A stretch of 64,000 bases of DNA from Bactericera cockerelli (GCA_024516035.1 CM044959.1:10900088-10964087), one strand, 5' to 3'. Shown: positions 21,167 through 31,028, counted from the stretch's first letter. Notes: a model not told the origin generated them from the sequence alone. Made by a program: numbers and translations.

Positions 21167-21601
21167 GGGTCCTCTGTAAAAAATATGAAAAATAAAACAA
21201 ACAATTTATTATTATTAATGTAAAAAAAAACAAATGATTTTTTAATATTAAAAAAAAAAGAAAAAAAAAGGTAAGAATTTAAAGATTTTTATTCCGCTTG
21301 ATCTCCTAGAATCTATCTACATCACGTTCTCATGGGGCGCAAACACATACATATAATCATATATGTATAAGTAACAACATACATAAGTAACATACTGCAA
21401 ACATGATTAACATAACACGAACCTAAACAAATTTATACAGAAGGCTGCTAAGTTATGCTAGAACACCTACTCTCCTACTCTAGGTAAACACTACAGAAAT
21501 TTGCAAGTCTAAAAGAAAATTGTTTTAACCATGCCCTCAAATACAGTGTTTTTTTTTTCACCATCACTTCACGGTTCTCAAATTGGATTCTCCGAGCCTA
21601 A
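21167..21601. other. Nothing recognised
   Basis: AT-rich with several A runs; two partly repeated CATACATATAATCATATATG / CAACATACATAAGTAACATAC stretches near 21350. Confidence 0.35.
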
Positions 21602-21880
21602 GAGCCAAATTATGAAACAGGATTAAGGGTGGAATTAATAGACGTTTTTGTAATACCTCTGTGGCGCTAAGTCTCGGATTGCGCACTGTGTAAGATAGGG
21701 AAAACCAACGCTTAGCAATGACTCGAGTTATAGAGGTTGTCTATTAATTTCGCTCTAATTATCTTGGATTTGTTAATCCAAGCCACTATGAGTTAACAGA
21801 CGGTTGAAATTCCAACCAGAGGGTGTGTTAAGGGACAGTGTAGTATTAAAAAGTCTAATCCTGTTTCATAATTCGGGCCC
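21602..21880. mobile_element. MITE-B (GGGCCAAATTATGAAACAGG ends) carrying a nested MITE
   Basis: Ends GAGCCAAATTATGAAACAGG and CCTGTTTCATAATTCGGGCC are inverted. Removing the 129-bp Harbinger-like MITE and one target copy leaves about 147 bp, the size of the intact copy at 62999-63143. Confidence 0.8.
21627..21755 (+). mobile_element. 129-bp Harbinger-like MITE nested in MITE-B
   Basis: GGGTGGAATTAATAGACG at the left, GTCTATTAATTTCGCTC at the right, flanked by TAA at 21624-21626 and 21756-21758. The interior shares GTAATACCTCTGTGGCGCTA with the other copies. Confidence 0.85.
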
Positions 21881-21920
21881 AAAAGTCACTAGCGGACCAT
21901 CCTAGCTAACAAAACCTTCA

Positions 21921-22061
21921 CAGGCGTGTAGCCAGGGAGCGGAGAACTCTCCCCCTCTGAAATTTTAAGAAACTCCTGAAAAATGTATGCAATCCCCAAG
22001 ATAATATGGGACATTCAGGTCTCAAAACACTCCACGAAATTTTGGTCTAGCCACGCCACTG
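21921..22061. mobile_element. hAT-like MITE, same family as 3096-3247
   Basis: CAGGCGTGTAGCCAGG at the left, GTCTAGCCACGCCACTG at the right, and the internal CTGAAATTTTAAGAAACTCC / CCCCTGAAAT block is shared. The flanking duplication is no longer clear. Confidence 0.7.
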
Positions 22062-22086
22062 GAACTACCTGATCGAAAATGATGTG

Positions 22087-22101
22087 AAAAAGAGAAAGAG
22101 T

Positions 22102-22162
<61 letters not shown>

Positions 22163-22165
22163 TGA
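22087..22165 (+). repeat. (GA)n tract
   Basis: About 26 perfect GA repeats at 22108-22160. Confidence 0.92.
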
Positions 22166-22324
22166 GGAAGAGAAGGATGAGCCAAGGGAAGAGGGACAGG
22201 TAGAGAATAAATGGACGAGTGGATAGATAAGTGGACGTGTGTTGGAAGTGCTACGAATTCCTCCTTACAAAGAACGTCAGAATATCTCTAGCACGTCGAG
22301 AAAATATAAAAACGTTTAGAGTTA

Positions 22325-22662
22325 TTCTCCTTCTTCTCCCTCTCCTCTTTTTCTTCTTTTCCTCCTTCTCCTCCTTTTTCTTCTCCTCCTTCCTTCTCTT
22401 CTTCTTCTCTTCTCACTCTCCTCTCCTCTTTTTCTTCTTTCCTCTCCTCCTCCTCCTTTTTATCTCTCTCCCTCTGCTCTCTTTCTTCTCCCTCTCCTCT
22501 TTATTTCTTTTCCTCCCTCTCTCTCTTTCTCATCTCTCCTCTCCTCTCCTCTTCCTTCTCCTCTTTTTCCTTCTTCTTCTTCTCCTCTTCTTTTTCTCCT
22601 TTTTCTTCTCTTCCCATTTTTTTTTCACTCGTACTTCTTCAAGTCGTATTTTATTCTTCTTT
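22325..22662 (+). repeat. CTT/CCT-rich tract
   Basis: TTCTTCTTTTCCTCCTTCTC-like pyrimidine sequence throughout. Confidence 0.88.
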
Positions 22663-22667
22663 TTCTA

Positions 22668-22812
22668 ATTAATAATAAAAAACAAGAAAAAGATAAAATA
22701 ATTCGATAAAATATATTATACGAGTACATGTCATAAAATATAATATACAACGATGTCCTAACTGTTAATTAAAGGGCGGGGTTATTGCCTATGCCAATCT
22801 CTTCCACCCAAC
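22668..22812 (-). mobile_element. Element H
   Basis: Minus strand begins AGGGTTGGGTGGAAGAGATT, then GGCAATAACCCCGCCCTTTA and an AT-rich body. Confidence 0.73.
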
Positions 22813-23039
22813 CCTCACTACTTCTTCTTCTTCTCTGACTCCTATACCCACCTTTCTCCACCTACTCTGAGAACCACCTACTATTGGTACTATACTATTG
22901 ACACATATATTATATAATAAATGTATGATTAACACACATTTTTTTTTAGTTTTCTCTTACTTCACCGCATATTTTTCTCCGCCTCTGATATTTCCCCTCA
23001 CTCCTTGACTGAATTTTTTTCCATATCAGAAGGAAGCAA

Positions 23040-23232
23040 AAATATAATCCCCTTGGGAAGACTCCGGACTAAGAAACGCCGAGAAATCCAATCGAACGTG
23101 GAATACGGAATTGTGAGGAAAAGGATCCGCAATAGACATGAAGACCCACACAAGACTTGCATGGGAAATCAACCTAGCAACACCCTGTTCGCAGATGAGA
23201 AATGCTATCAGAATATACTATGTAGGCTATAA
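23040..23232 (+). CDS. Candidate terminal exon, unknown protein
   Basis: After TTTTTTTCCATATCAG a frame stays open for 63 codons and ends in TAA. Its composition is unlike the flanking tracts: GC is higher, and the residues are basic and mixed (LRTKKRREIQSN, VRKRIRNRHED), not low complexity. It lies between a CT/CTT-rich region plus element H copy and a SINE A copy. It could be a terminal exon or a fragment of an old transposon gene. No domain was recognised. Confidence 0.28.
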
Positions 23233-23242
23233 CTTATAACCG

Positions 23243-23440
23243 TGCATTGGTAGTCAAGGTGCTAGTCTAGTAATCCAGGTAGCGTAGGGATAGTTCGAAT
23301 CCCACCCGATGCATAAATTTTCCTCATTAATTTGAGTTTGTGATCACATAATATAAATAAGACCCTGAGGGTTATTAGGTGGTAGAAAATGATTTAAGCA
23401 TTAACCTCGCCTGGTGGTTACCGTCCACTAAAGATTTTTA
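23243..23440 (+). mobile_element. SINE family A with shortened head
   Basis: GCATTGGTAGTCAAGGTGCT lacks the GGTTAACGC segment of the A box, so the internal promoter is damaged. The body and GGTGGTTACCGTCCACTAAA end are normal. Confidence 0.8.
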
Positions 23441-23816
23441 TTTTAAAAATAATCAAAAGCTAGACTCTCTATTATAATTATTATACACGTACTGTCTGTA
23501 TTTAGTATTAAGGAACGAAAAATATCGATTTTCTTCTGAACGAGTTTTTCGCTTTCGGAATGGCACGGATATAAAGGGAAAGTGCCCTGAAGTAATGTGA
23601 AAGCTGTTCCGGGGCACAACTACCTTCTTTTTTTTTAAAAAAAAAAGCTATAGTGCTAGAAAATCTAGAAATAGTGAACCATACATTATTATTCTCTGTT
23701 CGAATGGAGATAGTTTATCTGATAAATGGGAAGTACGATGGACTTTGAATGTGCTGGCTATTCAGGGTACAAGAAGGATTTGTTTAAATACAAAAAAATC
23801 ATACAAGCCTTTCTCG

Positions 23817-23960
23817 TGTGTGTGTGTTTGTGTGCGTGTGTGTGTGTGTGAGAGAGAGAGAAAGAGTGAGAGAGAGGGAGAGAGAGAGGGAGAGAGAGAA
23901 AGAGAGAGAGGGAGAGAGAGTGTGTGTGTGTGTGCGTGCGTGTGTGTGTATATTTGATTA
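23817..23960 (+). repeat. Symmetric (GT)-(GA)-(GT) compound microsatellite
   Basis: (GT)n at 23817-23849, (GA)n with GGGAGAGA spacing to 23920, and (GT)n again to 23950: a mirror-like arrangement. Confidence 0.9.
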
Positions 23961-24009
23961 TATGGCATAATTTGTGAAGCCATTTTGCACAAAGAGCAAT
24001 TTTGTACAG

Positions 24010-24095
24010 CCCAATCTCGCGAAATTGAACTCGCGGATCTCGTGCCTTGCGACATCTCGCGAGATTCGGAATTTGGCGGTTACGAGATTGCTTTT
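24010..24095. promoter_or_regulatory. CpG-rich segment with two TCTCGCGA palindromes
   Basis: AATCTCGCGAAATT at 24013 and CATCTCGCGAGATTC at 24053 lie 40 bp apart in otherwise CpG-poor DNA, with CTCGCGGATCTCG between. TCTCGCGAGA is a known CpG promoter element in vertebrates. Whether it acts here is unknown; no exon was identified beside it. Confidence 0.3.
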
Positions 24096-24276
24096 CTAGC
24101 AATAGGTGACTCACCCAACTGGACGCTATTTGTTGACTTTTGAACTTTGAAATGGCGATGGCGTTTGGTATAGTTACCTGAAACAAGCAATGTACATACA
24201 AAGTTAGAAAAATATGGCAATAATCAATCTTGCTTACGACTATTTGTATGATCCATGTAGGTATACGACGTATTCA

Positions 24277-24488
24277 TGCACTGGTGCTCAAGGGTTAACG
24301 CGCTAGTCTGGTAATCCAGATAGCGTAGGGGACCGTTGTTTCGAATCCCACCCAGTGCATGAATTTTTCTTAATTAATTTGAGTTTGTTACCACATAATA
24401 ATAAGACTCTGAGTGTTAGGTGGTAGAAAATGCTTTAAGCATTAACCTCCCCTGGAGTTACCTCCCACTAAAGATTTTTATTATTATT
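24277..24488 (+). mobile_element. SINE family A, full length
   Basis: GCACTGGTGCTCAAGGGTTA, TTTCGAATCCCACCCAGTGC and AACCTCCCCTGGAGTTACC, ending in (ATT)n. Confidence 0.82.
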
Positions 24489-24619
24489 ACCAACCCTTTT
24501 TACTCGAAAATATATTTAGGGACTTAAGGGTTGGATTTTCTCAATGAAAACCCTGTAGAGTGCTAACAGATACTAAAGTATATCTGTTTGAGCAGAAGAG
24601 GTGCTAAAATATTTACCAA

Positions 24620-24985
24620 CTGGGAAGAGATGGAGAGAGAGATAGATAGAAAAGGTGAGAGGGAAAGAGAGAGGGGGAGGAAGAGAAATGGAGAGAGAAA
24701 TGGTGTGATAGGGAGAGAGAGATAAAAGGATAAAGGTGGGAGGAAGAGAGAGAAAGGGAGAGACAGAGAATGAGTGAGGGAGAAAGAGATGAAAAGAGGG
24801 ATGGGAAAAGGAAAAAAAGAGGGATAAAGAAAGATGGAGAAAGAGAGAGAAAAGAGATAGTGAGGAAGGGAGAGAGAGAGAAAGGGGGGAAGAACGAGAG
24901 AGATAGAGAACTGCAGGAAGGAAGGGAGATGGAGAGAAAGGGAGGGGGAGAGAGAGAGAGAAAAAAAGGGAGGATTGAAGGGTAA
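24620..24985 (+). repeat. GA-rich tract
   Basis: Imperfect purine repeat with AGAGAGAAAGGGAGAG words. Confidence 0.88.
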
Positions 24986-25465
24986 AAAGCTTGGGATAAA
25001 ATTGACATCTTATATTTAGACGCATGATTTTACTTCTTTACAAATTCAACTTAAAGGCTGTGAATTTTAAATTGGACTCTCTCCCGTCCTGATACAATGT
25101 GTTCATACACTATATGTGCTTGTAGATGTTATGCTTCTTAACCTTGTGAAATCTTTATTTTCCCCACAAGTATAGGGTGGCTGTCAGATTTTGCCGATAC
25201 TTTGGGTCGAATTAATAACACAATAATAACTAGTGAGTCTGTGAAATGTAAACCTCACACAGATTAAACTATAGCATTATAAATGTACAATCAAGTATGA
25301 GGACATTGAGACCTATCATTCAATACCCCACTCGATAGGTTTTAATTAAAAAATATCAACCGGCCCTTGTTTTGGTCCTTTTTTGATTTTCTTCCACAGT
25401 GCGCCCCCCTAAATTTCACGAAATTTCTCTACTGAACTCAATTATGTTTTCTTAATGTCTCTTTA
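24986..25465. other. Nothing recognised
   Basis: Unique-looking AT-rich sequence without supported features. Confidence 0.35.
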
Positions 25466-25558
25466 AGGCAGGTTCTCATTTTTCCTCACGTGGTGTGAGT
25501 GGACCCCAAACCATGCAATACCTAGCGCGCTAACTCACTCGGCCACAGTGACTACTTA
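25466..25558 (-). mobile_element. SINE family D with internal deletion
   Basis: The minus strand has GTAGTCACTGTGGCCGAGTG and TAGCGCGCTAGGTATTGCAT, then jumps to GGGGTCCACTCACACC; the B box is lost. Confidence 0.7.
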
Positions 25559-25559
25559 G

Positions 25560-25620
25560 GTCAAATTATAAATCAGGATTAAATTTAAGATAAGCCAGAC
25601 TCTTTCTCGATTGTACTAGA
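25560..25620 (+). repeat. MITE-B left-end fragment
   Basis: GTCAAATTATAAATCAGGAT and AAGATAAGCCAGACTC match the left arm; it adjoins a SINE D fragment. Confidence 0.55.
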
Positions 25621-26119
25621 CGCAAGGTGCTATCCTGAGTCCTGGGTCGAATTCGGCAGAAAAAAAGTCTGCTCTGTACTAAAGTACTGGTATGTATGGA
25701 GTCCGAGAATCATTATTTATTGAGGCGAATTTGAGAAAATTTCATTTTCTTCAAATGCGGTTAACATAATGTAAGAAACAACGCAATTTTGTCCAAATTA
25801 AAGGACAGTCTATGGACTATTCATCGAACTTGAAATACTTTTTTATCAATTAATTTTATTTAATCATTATTATTATTATATTTAATAATTTATTGGCAAA
25901 CTACGTAATACATACTGCAACACAGGACATGAAATGAAAAGAACTCAATAGAATATGTTGTGAACCCCATAATTTTTCTAGGTAAAAAAATACCTACAAA
26001 ATGTGGAAGAAAACTAACATACTATGCAAAAAAAAAAGTTAGAATAATTATTCCAGTGATAAATTTTTGAATAAGTCGCTTCGTTTTTAAAACAACCGGT
26101 AGATTAAGACGAAAAGATT
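25621..26119. other. Nothing recognised apart from a possible retroelement tail
   Basis: AATTTATTGGCAAACTACGT with ACATACTGCAACACAGG near 25885 could be a LINE 3' end on the minus strand. Confidence 0.3.
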
Positions 26120-26149
26120 ATGCCAGTCAACATTTCCTGCTGTGGAGGG

Positions 26150-26362
26150 GGTGTTTCACCTCCACCACATTCCACCACCACGTCATCCCTCCACCACCAC
26201 GTCATCCCTCCAACACCACCTTATCCTCCTCCTCTACTTTCACATCCACCACCTCATTCTCCTCCAAGTCATCCCTCCTCCACCACAACGACATCCCTCC
26301 TCAAGCTCTACATCCACCTGCTTCACCCTCATCCACCACCATCACCTCCTCATCCCCCGGTT
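26150..26362 (+). repeat. CCA/CCT-rich simple repeat
   Basis: Repeated CACCACCACGTCATCCCTCC at 26172-26215 followed by looser CCACC/CCTCC; open frames are P/H/S-rich artefacts. Confidence 0.85.
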
Positions 26363-26543
26363 TAGTTTCCACCTCAAGATTACACTAATAAATTTCCATT
26401 TTATAGACCTGAGTCTTGTCAGACATATGGTCCTTCCCCCCCTATATACAATGAGAGCTCCATGTACATGAAATCCTTTCAAAAGGGACTTACTCACTTA
26501 ACAAATAAATAGGCATTGAAATTGATGCAAGAAAGCAATTCAT

Positions 26544-26750
26544 AGTCCCGGTAGCTCAGTGGTAAAGGCGGCACTCTTTGAATACACATATTCCAGAGAT
26601 CGTGGGTTCGAAAACCAGCCGAGACATGACAAGTTATCTTCCCATTTGGGATTTTTCCACAAAATAATACGTCTTGGGATTACTGCTCGAATAATGGGAC
26701 TCAATAGTCCTAATCGGGCAGTATAAATAAGATGATATTATTATTATTAT
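26544..26750 (+). mobile_element. SINE family C, full length
   Basis: TCCCGGTAGCTCAGTGGTAA, GGGTTCGAAAACCAGCCGAG, AATACGTCTTGGGATTACTG and GGCAGTATAAATAAGATGAT with (ATT)n. The next 90 bp resemble the flank of the copy at 37912. Confidence 0.83.
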
Positions 26751-27218
26751 CTTTTATTATTTTTAATATTAGGTACAAGAATTTTAAATCAATTTTTTAT
26801 TGATTTAAAAGTGAATAAAGCTTAATATTTTAAATAATGCGTTCAATTAAAGTAAAATATCAATATTTAATATCAAAAGTATATGATGAGTTAAAATAAA
26901 GTTAGATGTTTCCTTCCTTCAATTTCCTTCTTGGCGTCACAAGTGGGGTATACACGGGGGGGCTGTTTGAGCAAAGATTGTTCGTTGAGCAAATTGGCCA
27001 GGTGCGTGAAGATAGCACCCGACATTGAAGCTAGAATTTTACGCACCTCCTGATGTATGGGCTAGTTGTGAACAAAAAGTTCATTTCTGCTTGAAATCTA
27101 CTCGCGCGAGCATCGACACTTTCCAATATGGGCAAGTTGCCAACAAATTCTCAGTGTTCAGAAGATTTCACCATGATAACTTTCACTGGACAGCAACACT
27201 ACTTGAAATAACAAAAAT

Positions 27219-27416
27219 ACTCTTTAGTGGAAGGTTACCACCAGGTGAAGTTAATGCGTACACCATTTTCTACCACCTAACACTCGGAGTCTTATTATTA
27301 TGTGGTCACATACTCAAAATGAGGACAAATTAATGCGTTGGGTGGTATTCGAACCAAGCGATCCTTACGCAACCTGGATTACCAGACTAACGCCTGAACC
27401 ACTTGACTACCAGTGC
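27219..27416 (-). mobile_element. SINE family A nested in a larger inverted-repeat element
   Basis: Minus-strand head and body are complete (CTGCACTGGTAGTCAAGTGG to AACCTTCCACTAAAGAGTAT). It lies within the element bounded by CATACACGGG-type inverted ends at 26946 and 27769. Confidence 0.8.
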
Positions 27417-27475
27417 AGATTGAAATGATGCTCTCGTACATTCATAGGCTTCGTGAGAAATTGATAGAAAAAATC

Positions 27476-27569
27476 GAAAACTTAAGTCATTGCTTAGCAT
27501 CGGTTTTTCCCACCTTAGACAGTTCGCAATCCGTGACTTAGCGACACAGAAGTATTATAAATACGTCTG
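27476..27569 (-). mobile_element. Partial Harbinger-like MITE, inverted next to a full copy
   Basis: The plus strand reads CTTAAGTCATTGCTTAGCAT, CGGTTTTTCCCACC, CAATCCGTGACTTAGCG and ACGTCTGT, the reverse of the element's interior; both terminal parts are missing. Confidence 0.7.
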
Positions 27570-27572
27570 TTA

Positions 27573-27701
27573 GAGCGGAATTAATAGACGTTTTTGTAAT
27601 ACCTCAGTGGCGCTAAGTCACGGATTGCGTACTGTGTAAGATAGGAAAAACCGACTCTTACCAATGACTTGTGATATAGAATTTGTCTGTTAATGCCGCC
27701 C
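27573..27701 (+). mobile_element. 129-bp Harbinger-like MITE
   Basis: GAGCGGAATTAATAGACGTT to GTCTGTTAATGCCGCCC; flanks TTA and TTC. It lies within the larger 26946-27769 element and touches an inverted partial copy. Confidence 0.8.
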
Positions 27702-27769
27702 TTCATGTTTGCACCGACACATTGTTTGCAAACTTAAATTTTGCGCAAACACCTCACCCGTGTATGCCC

Positions 27770-28060
27770 GGCTTCCGAAGCTTTCCTGCAACTTTTTGAA
27801 AAGCTGCCGCCTGCCGTCTCTCGCTGTCTAATATGTCCCTCCCCCTCTGCTTACGCGCGCGAGAGAGTCGAAACTTTTGTGTGATGCAAAATGAATAATA
27901 TCTTATTTACTCTCCTCTCCACTTGGAACAATCAGGAAACTCTTTCTTCGCTCCCCCCTCTCCCTCCGTACCTTCGTCACTGAAGAAACTTTTCAATGGC
28001 GAGAAGAAATGGCATCAGTGGCGGATCTGAGATGGTGGGGCGGGATACCAGCCTCAACAG
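27770..28060. other. Unassigned CpG-containing segment
   Basis: CTTACGCGCGCGAGAGAGTC near 27850 and CCCCCTCTCCCTCCGTACC near 27955 make this richer in CpG than its surroundings. No frame, repeat family or splice site was recognised. Confidence 0.3.
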
Positions 28061-28064
28061 CAAC

Positions 28065-28184
28065 AGGCACTGGTGGTTAAGTGGTTAACGCGCTAGTCTG
28101 GTAATCCAGGTAGTGTAGGAATGTGTTGGTTCGAATTCCGCTCAGTGCATGAATTTTTCCTCTATAATTTGAGTTTGTGACCAC
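28065..28184 (+). mobile_element. SINE family A, 3' truncated
   Basis: Intact head CACTGGTGGTTAAGTGGTTA with GTTGGTTCGAATTCCG; it stops after AATTTGAGTTTGTGACCACA. Confidence 0.78.
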
Positions 28185-28559
28185 AAATGAACCCTCTAAT
28201 CTCCGGAGCCCTTACATTCACCGGTGTCATCCTGTTTATGTACGATAGTTGCTTATCTACTTGTATAATTAGTGAGTGTATATATGTACAATAGTAGGGT
28301 GTTAGTACCACTTTTAGCCACTATGAATATGTACAACAATAATTGTACATATTATTAATGTACGAAACACTCTGGGAATAATTGAAATAATTGCTAATTT
28401 ACGAGTGAAGCAAAAAGCACATGTGTCAAATGACACCACTTTAATTCGCGTTGAATTATTCAACACTTCTAATCCACTTACGTTAGGTGTAATATCAGTT
28501 TCAGCATTTTCAATTATGTTATCCAGAGCCGAGTGATTACATTAAATTATAGAAATGAG
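28185..28559. other. Nothing recognised
   Basis: AT-rich, with GTACAATAGT / GTACAACAATAATTGTAC short palindromes near 28290-28350. Confidence 0.35.
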
Positions 28560-28605
28560 TAGCTGGTTTGTGAGTTTCTAGCGAATGCAGTTGAAATCGA
28601 CGTAA
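28560..28605 (+). repeat. Short fragment of the family E/F shared body
   Basis: GAGTAGCTGGTTTGTGAGTT then CTAGCGAATGCAGTTG matches the body segment between AGTAGC and GCGAATGGAGGG in the 5S SINE. Confidence 0.45.
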
Positions 28606-28607
28606 AA

Positions 28608-29030
28608 AATCTGGTGTGACATCATACGACTTTCTTTATCCCCCGAAAATAAGTCTAATTCCGCCACTGGTGACTCAACGGTAACAGATAGAAAAAAATG
28701 AATGCCAAATTCGTAATCAGCACCTCATAATCGTGGCAATTGATATGTCACAATCAACATCTAGAATGAATAATAAAGCATCTAGTCAAAGCAAGTCTCC
28801 CCCCAAAATACCGGTAAATTGGGACCGAGAAAAAGTTCAAAATATCAACAAAATAAAGGATTCGTGTCGACCCTTTCATTTTTTTATTGTACGAAAAAGT
28901 TGTTCATACAATTCTTTTGTATCTTCTATCGTTTAGCCAGAGAATCGCCATTGGCGGCACCGATTTCATCGAAAAGTTTCGTGATTTGTCTTGGTGTATA
29001 AAATTAATTTCCATACCAAATTTCAAGTCG
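28608..29030 (+). mobile_element. Repeat family N, long fragment
   Basis: CTGGTGTGACATCATACGAC, TTTCTTTATCCCCCGAAAAT, TCCGCCACTGGTGACTCAAC, AAAATACCGGTAAATTGG and CCATACCAAATTTCAAGTC are in the same order as in 31955-32640 (minus). Confidence 0.75.
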
Positions 29031-29109
29031 ACGCGACGCGTATACAATACAATAATATAATTATGGTTGTAAGGACTCCACCACTGGTGGAATGAGATGT
29101 AGGATGGAG

Positions 29110-29135
29110 CGGGGGGGGGGGGGGGGGGGGGGGGG
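29110..29135 (+). repeat. Poly(G) run of about 25
   Basis: A continuous G run, with further G-rich sequence at 29205-29260. Confidence 0.9.
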
Positions 29136-29339
29136 ATTGCCGGAGTAACAAGTGGAGGATAAAGTTGTTGATTTATGTCTTGACACTTGGTAATGAACTG
29201 AGGAGGAGGGGAGAGGGGAGGGGGGGGGGTAGAGCTGGAGGAGTAGGGGGAGGAGACAACAAGTTGAATTTGAAATCAAACTGGAAAAGATTTTTTATTC
29301 ACACCCGATTTCACTCTTACTCCAGTCACTTTCTCCACC

Positions 29340-29488
29340 AATATCTTTCTCTTTCTGTCTGTCTGCCTCTCTCTCTCTCTCTCTCTCCCCCTCTTCCTCT
29401 CTCTCATCTCTCTCTCTCTTTCTCATCTTTCTCTCCCTCGCTTTTATCTGTTTCATTGTCTCTTTCTCTCTCTCTCTCTCTCTCTCTC
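29340..29488 (+). repeat. (CT)n tract
   Basis: (CT)n with TCTGTCTGTC at its start. Confidence 0.9.
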
Positions 29489-29489
29489 A

Positions 29490-29630
29490 AAGTCTTAACT
29501 ATCAGGGTCTTATTATTATGTGGTCAGAAACTCAAATGAGGAAAAATTCATGCACTGGGTTGGATTCGAACCAGCGGATCCCTACGCTACCTGAATTACC
29601 AGACTAGCGCCTTAACCACTTGACTACCAC
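29490..29630 (-). mobile_element. SINE family A, 3' truncated next to a CT tract
   Basis: The minus-strand head is complete; the body stops after GACCCTGATAGTTAAGACTT, where (CT)n begins. Confidence 0.78.
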
Positions 29631-29993
29631 TTCAACAATTCAAAATAAGATATTTATAATTATTTATTGAAGAAAGGAGGATACAAAGTATAAAATAGGC
29701 AGGTAGGTATTCTACTATTTATCAAATCACATTTTTTAATACAATACATATTAGTCATATTACTTACATGAGCAAATAAGCATCAAAAAACCATAAAGTG
29801 GTTCTATACATTCTTGACTGACAAATCGATTTGGAACCAATATGAGTACTTGTCAGAGAATTTCTCCTGGAAACAATGTTGAACATTGGAGAAGCTAGTC
29901 ATGATGGTATAAGGTTGCCAAACATTATGTAATAATGAGCACAAACAATCTCAGTTTCTCAGTTAGGTGGCAGACACACACACACACAAAATC
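29631..29993. other. Nothing recognised
   Basis: AT-rich; a short (CA)n at 29975-29988. Confidence 0.35.
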
Positions 29994-30070
29994 GCGGTAG
30001 CTCAGTAAGATGGCAGACTCGTAACAGTCGTAACCTGGATGGAGGTCGGTGGTTCGAACCCGAAGCTACA
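29994..30070 (+). mobile_element. tRNA-like SINE head, family B/C mixture
   Basis: CGCGGTAGCTCAGTAAGATG resembles family C while GTAACCTGGATGGAGGTCGG and GTGGTTCGAACCCGAAG resemble family B. No body follows; a fold-back MITE begins at 30084. Confidence 0.5.
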
Positions 30071-30083
30071 GATATTAATTAAA

Positions 30084-30190
30084 CCAGGGGCTCATTCCAG
30101 ACAGCTTTCTCATTCTCATAATCCCCAAATCTCCCTTTGATCTGCACTCTGATTGGGTTATTTAGGTAAACAACACATTCGATTGGGATT
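30084..30190. mobile_element. MITE-C left part, truncated
   Basis: GGGGCTCATTCCAGACAGCT, CCCCAAATCTCCCTTTGATC and GCACTCTGATTGGGTTATT match one arm; the second arm is reduced to CACATTCGATTGGG. Confidence 0.65.
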
Positions 30191-30194
30191 TTTT

Positions 30195-30300
30195 TTTTCA
30201 ACAAACTTTTTATTTATTTGTATTTTTTGTTATTTACAATACATGAAAAGAATATAAATATCAAAAAGACGAAATTTTAAATCACAAGTATCCCAGTGCC
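30195..30300 (-). mobile_element. AT-rich retroelement tail, unassigned
   Basis: AACTTTTTATTTATTTGTAT and TTATTTACAATACATG resemble the end of a minus-strand retroelement. No internal part is recognisable. Confidence 0.35.
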
Positions 30301-30401
30301 TCATTTACTTATTAAGTATGTGCTAGGCTATGGTTATGTGATATAAAAAAAAAAATTAATGAAAAAATGAAGTGTTTTAATTAATTTGATTTGATTATAA
30401 G

Positions 30402-30540
30402 TTATCGTATTTGTGTTAATCACTTGTGTGATATCACAACTACTCAAACTCGCTTTACTAAATCTACGCTGAAACCGGGACTTGAACTATCAACCTCCAG
30501 GTTTTGTAACCTGGAGGTTGGTGGTTATTGATCCGTCGAC
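30402..30540 (-). mobile_element. SINE family B ending in a fold-back
   Basis: The minus-strand 3' part is normal up to AACCTCCAGGTT, after which the plus strand repeats AACCTGGAGGTTGGTGGTT in the opposite direction. The head is thus replaced by an inverted copy of itself, giving a short near-perfect hairpin. Confidence 0.7.
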
Positions 30541-30603
30541 TTTAAATCACAAGTATGACGTAACAAATTGTAAGTGAAATCCTCTTAAATTTGCCTCTTT
30601 AAA

Positions 30604-30664
30604 AACTATTAACCTAAATGTGTCATATTTTACTGATGAGGGACAGATTTAGGTTAATATTTAT
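30604..30664. repeat. Hairpin, about 13-bp arms
   Basis: TATTAACCTAAAT and ATTTAGGTTAATA are perfect inverted arms about 35 bp apart. Confidence 0.7.
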
Positions 30665-30762
30665 TAGTACCATGATAACTGCATTTAGTACCATGATATA
30701 GCTGAGCAGTTAATACGAGTATATTGCAACAAGTGAATAAATTTATTTTATGATTTATGTTG

Positions 30763-31028
30763 TTGTTGTTGTAGCCAGCTTGGCTACAGCTGGAGGGGTG
30801 AGTGATGGTCTTCAGCCAACATTATTTCAAAGTTGGCTCGTCCTGAACCACATATTTCTATGTGCGATCAACCATCATGAGGACTTGGACTTTTCTTTAT
30901 AAGCCATTAAACCCTTAAGAAACTGCAAGCTAGCCTGGCTTGTAAGGGTTGGCTAGTCTGTTCTCTGTTTATAGTCCTCTAGCGAGACACTGGTCTTCTC
31001 CCTGTTTAAAGTCCCCCAGCCAGACTTT
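30763..31028 (+). mobile_element. Repeat family G, (GTT)n-started
   Basis: GTTGTTGTTGTTGTAGCCAG, CTTGGCTACAGCTGG, then TCCTGAACCACATATTTCTA, CTAGCCTGGCTTGTAAGGGT and GTCCTCTAGCGAGACACTGG, ending GTCCCCCAGCCAGACT. Over 90% similar by eye to 48721-48988. Confidence 0.78.

Larger units (their letters stand above)
26946..27769. mobile_element. Composite element with CATACACGGG-type inverted ends
   Basis: GGGTATACACGGGGGGGCTG then TTTGAGCAAA at the left is inverted at the right as TTTGCGCAAACACC and CACCCGTGTATGCCC. Inside are a SINE A and one full plus one partial Harbinger-like MITE. The remaining 300-400 bp show no transposase frame. Confidence 0.6.

Noticed and set aside
28733..28936. Open frame with mixed composition
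   Set aside because: It lies inside repeat N; the corresponding part of the longest N copy is interrupted.
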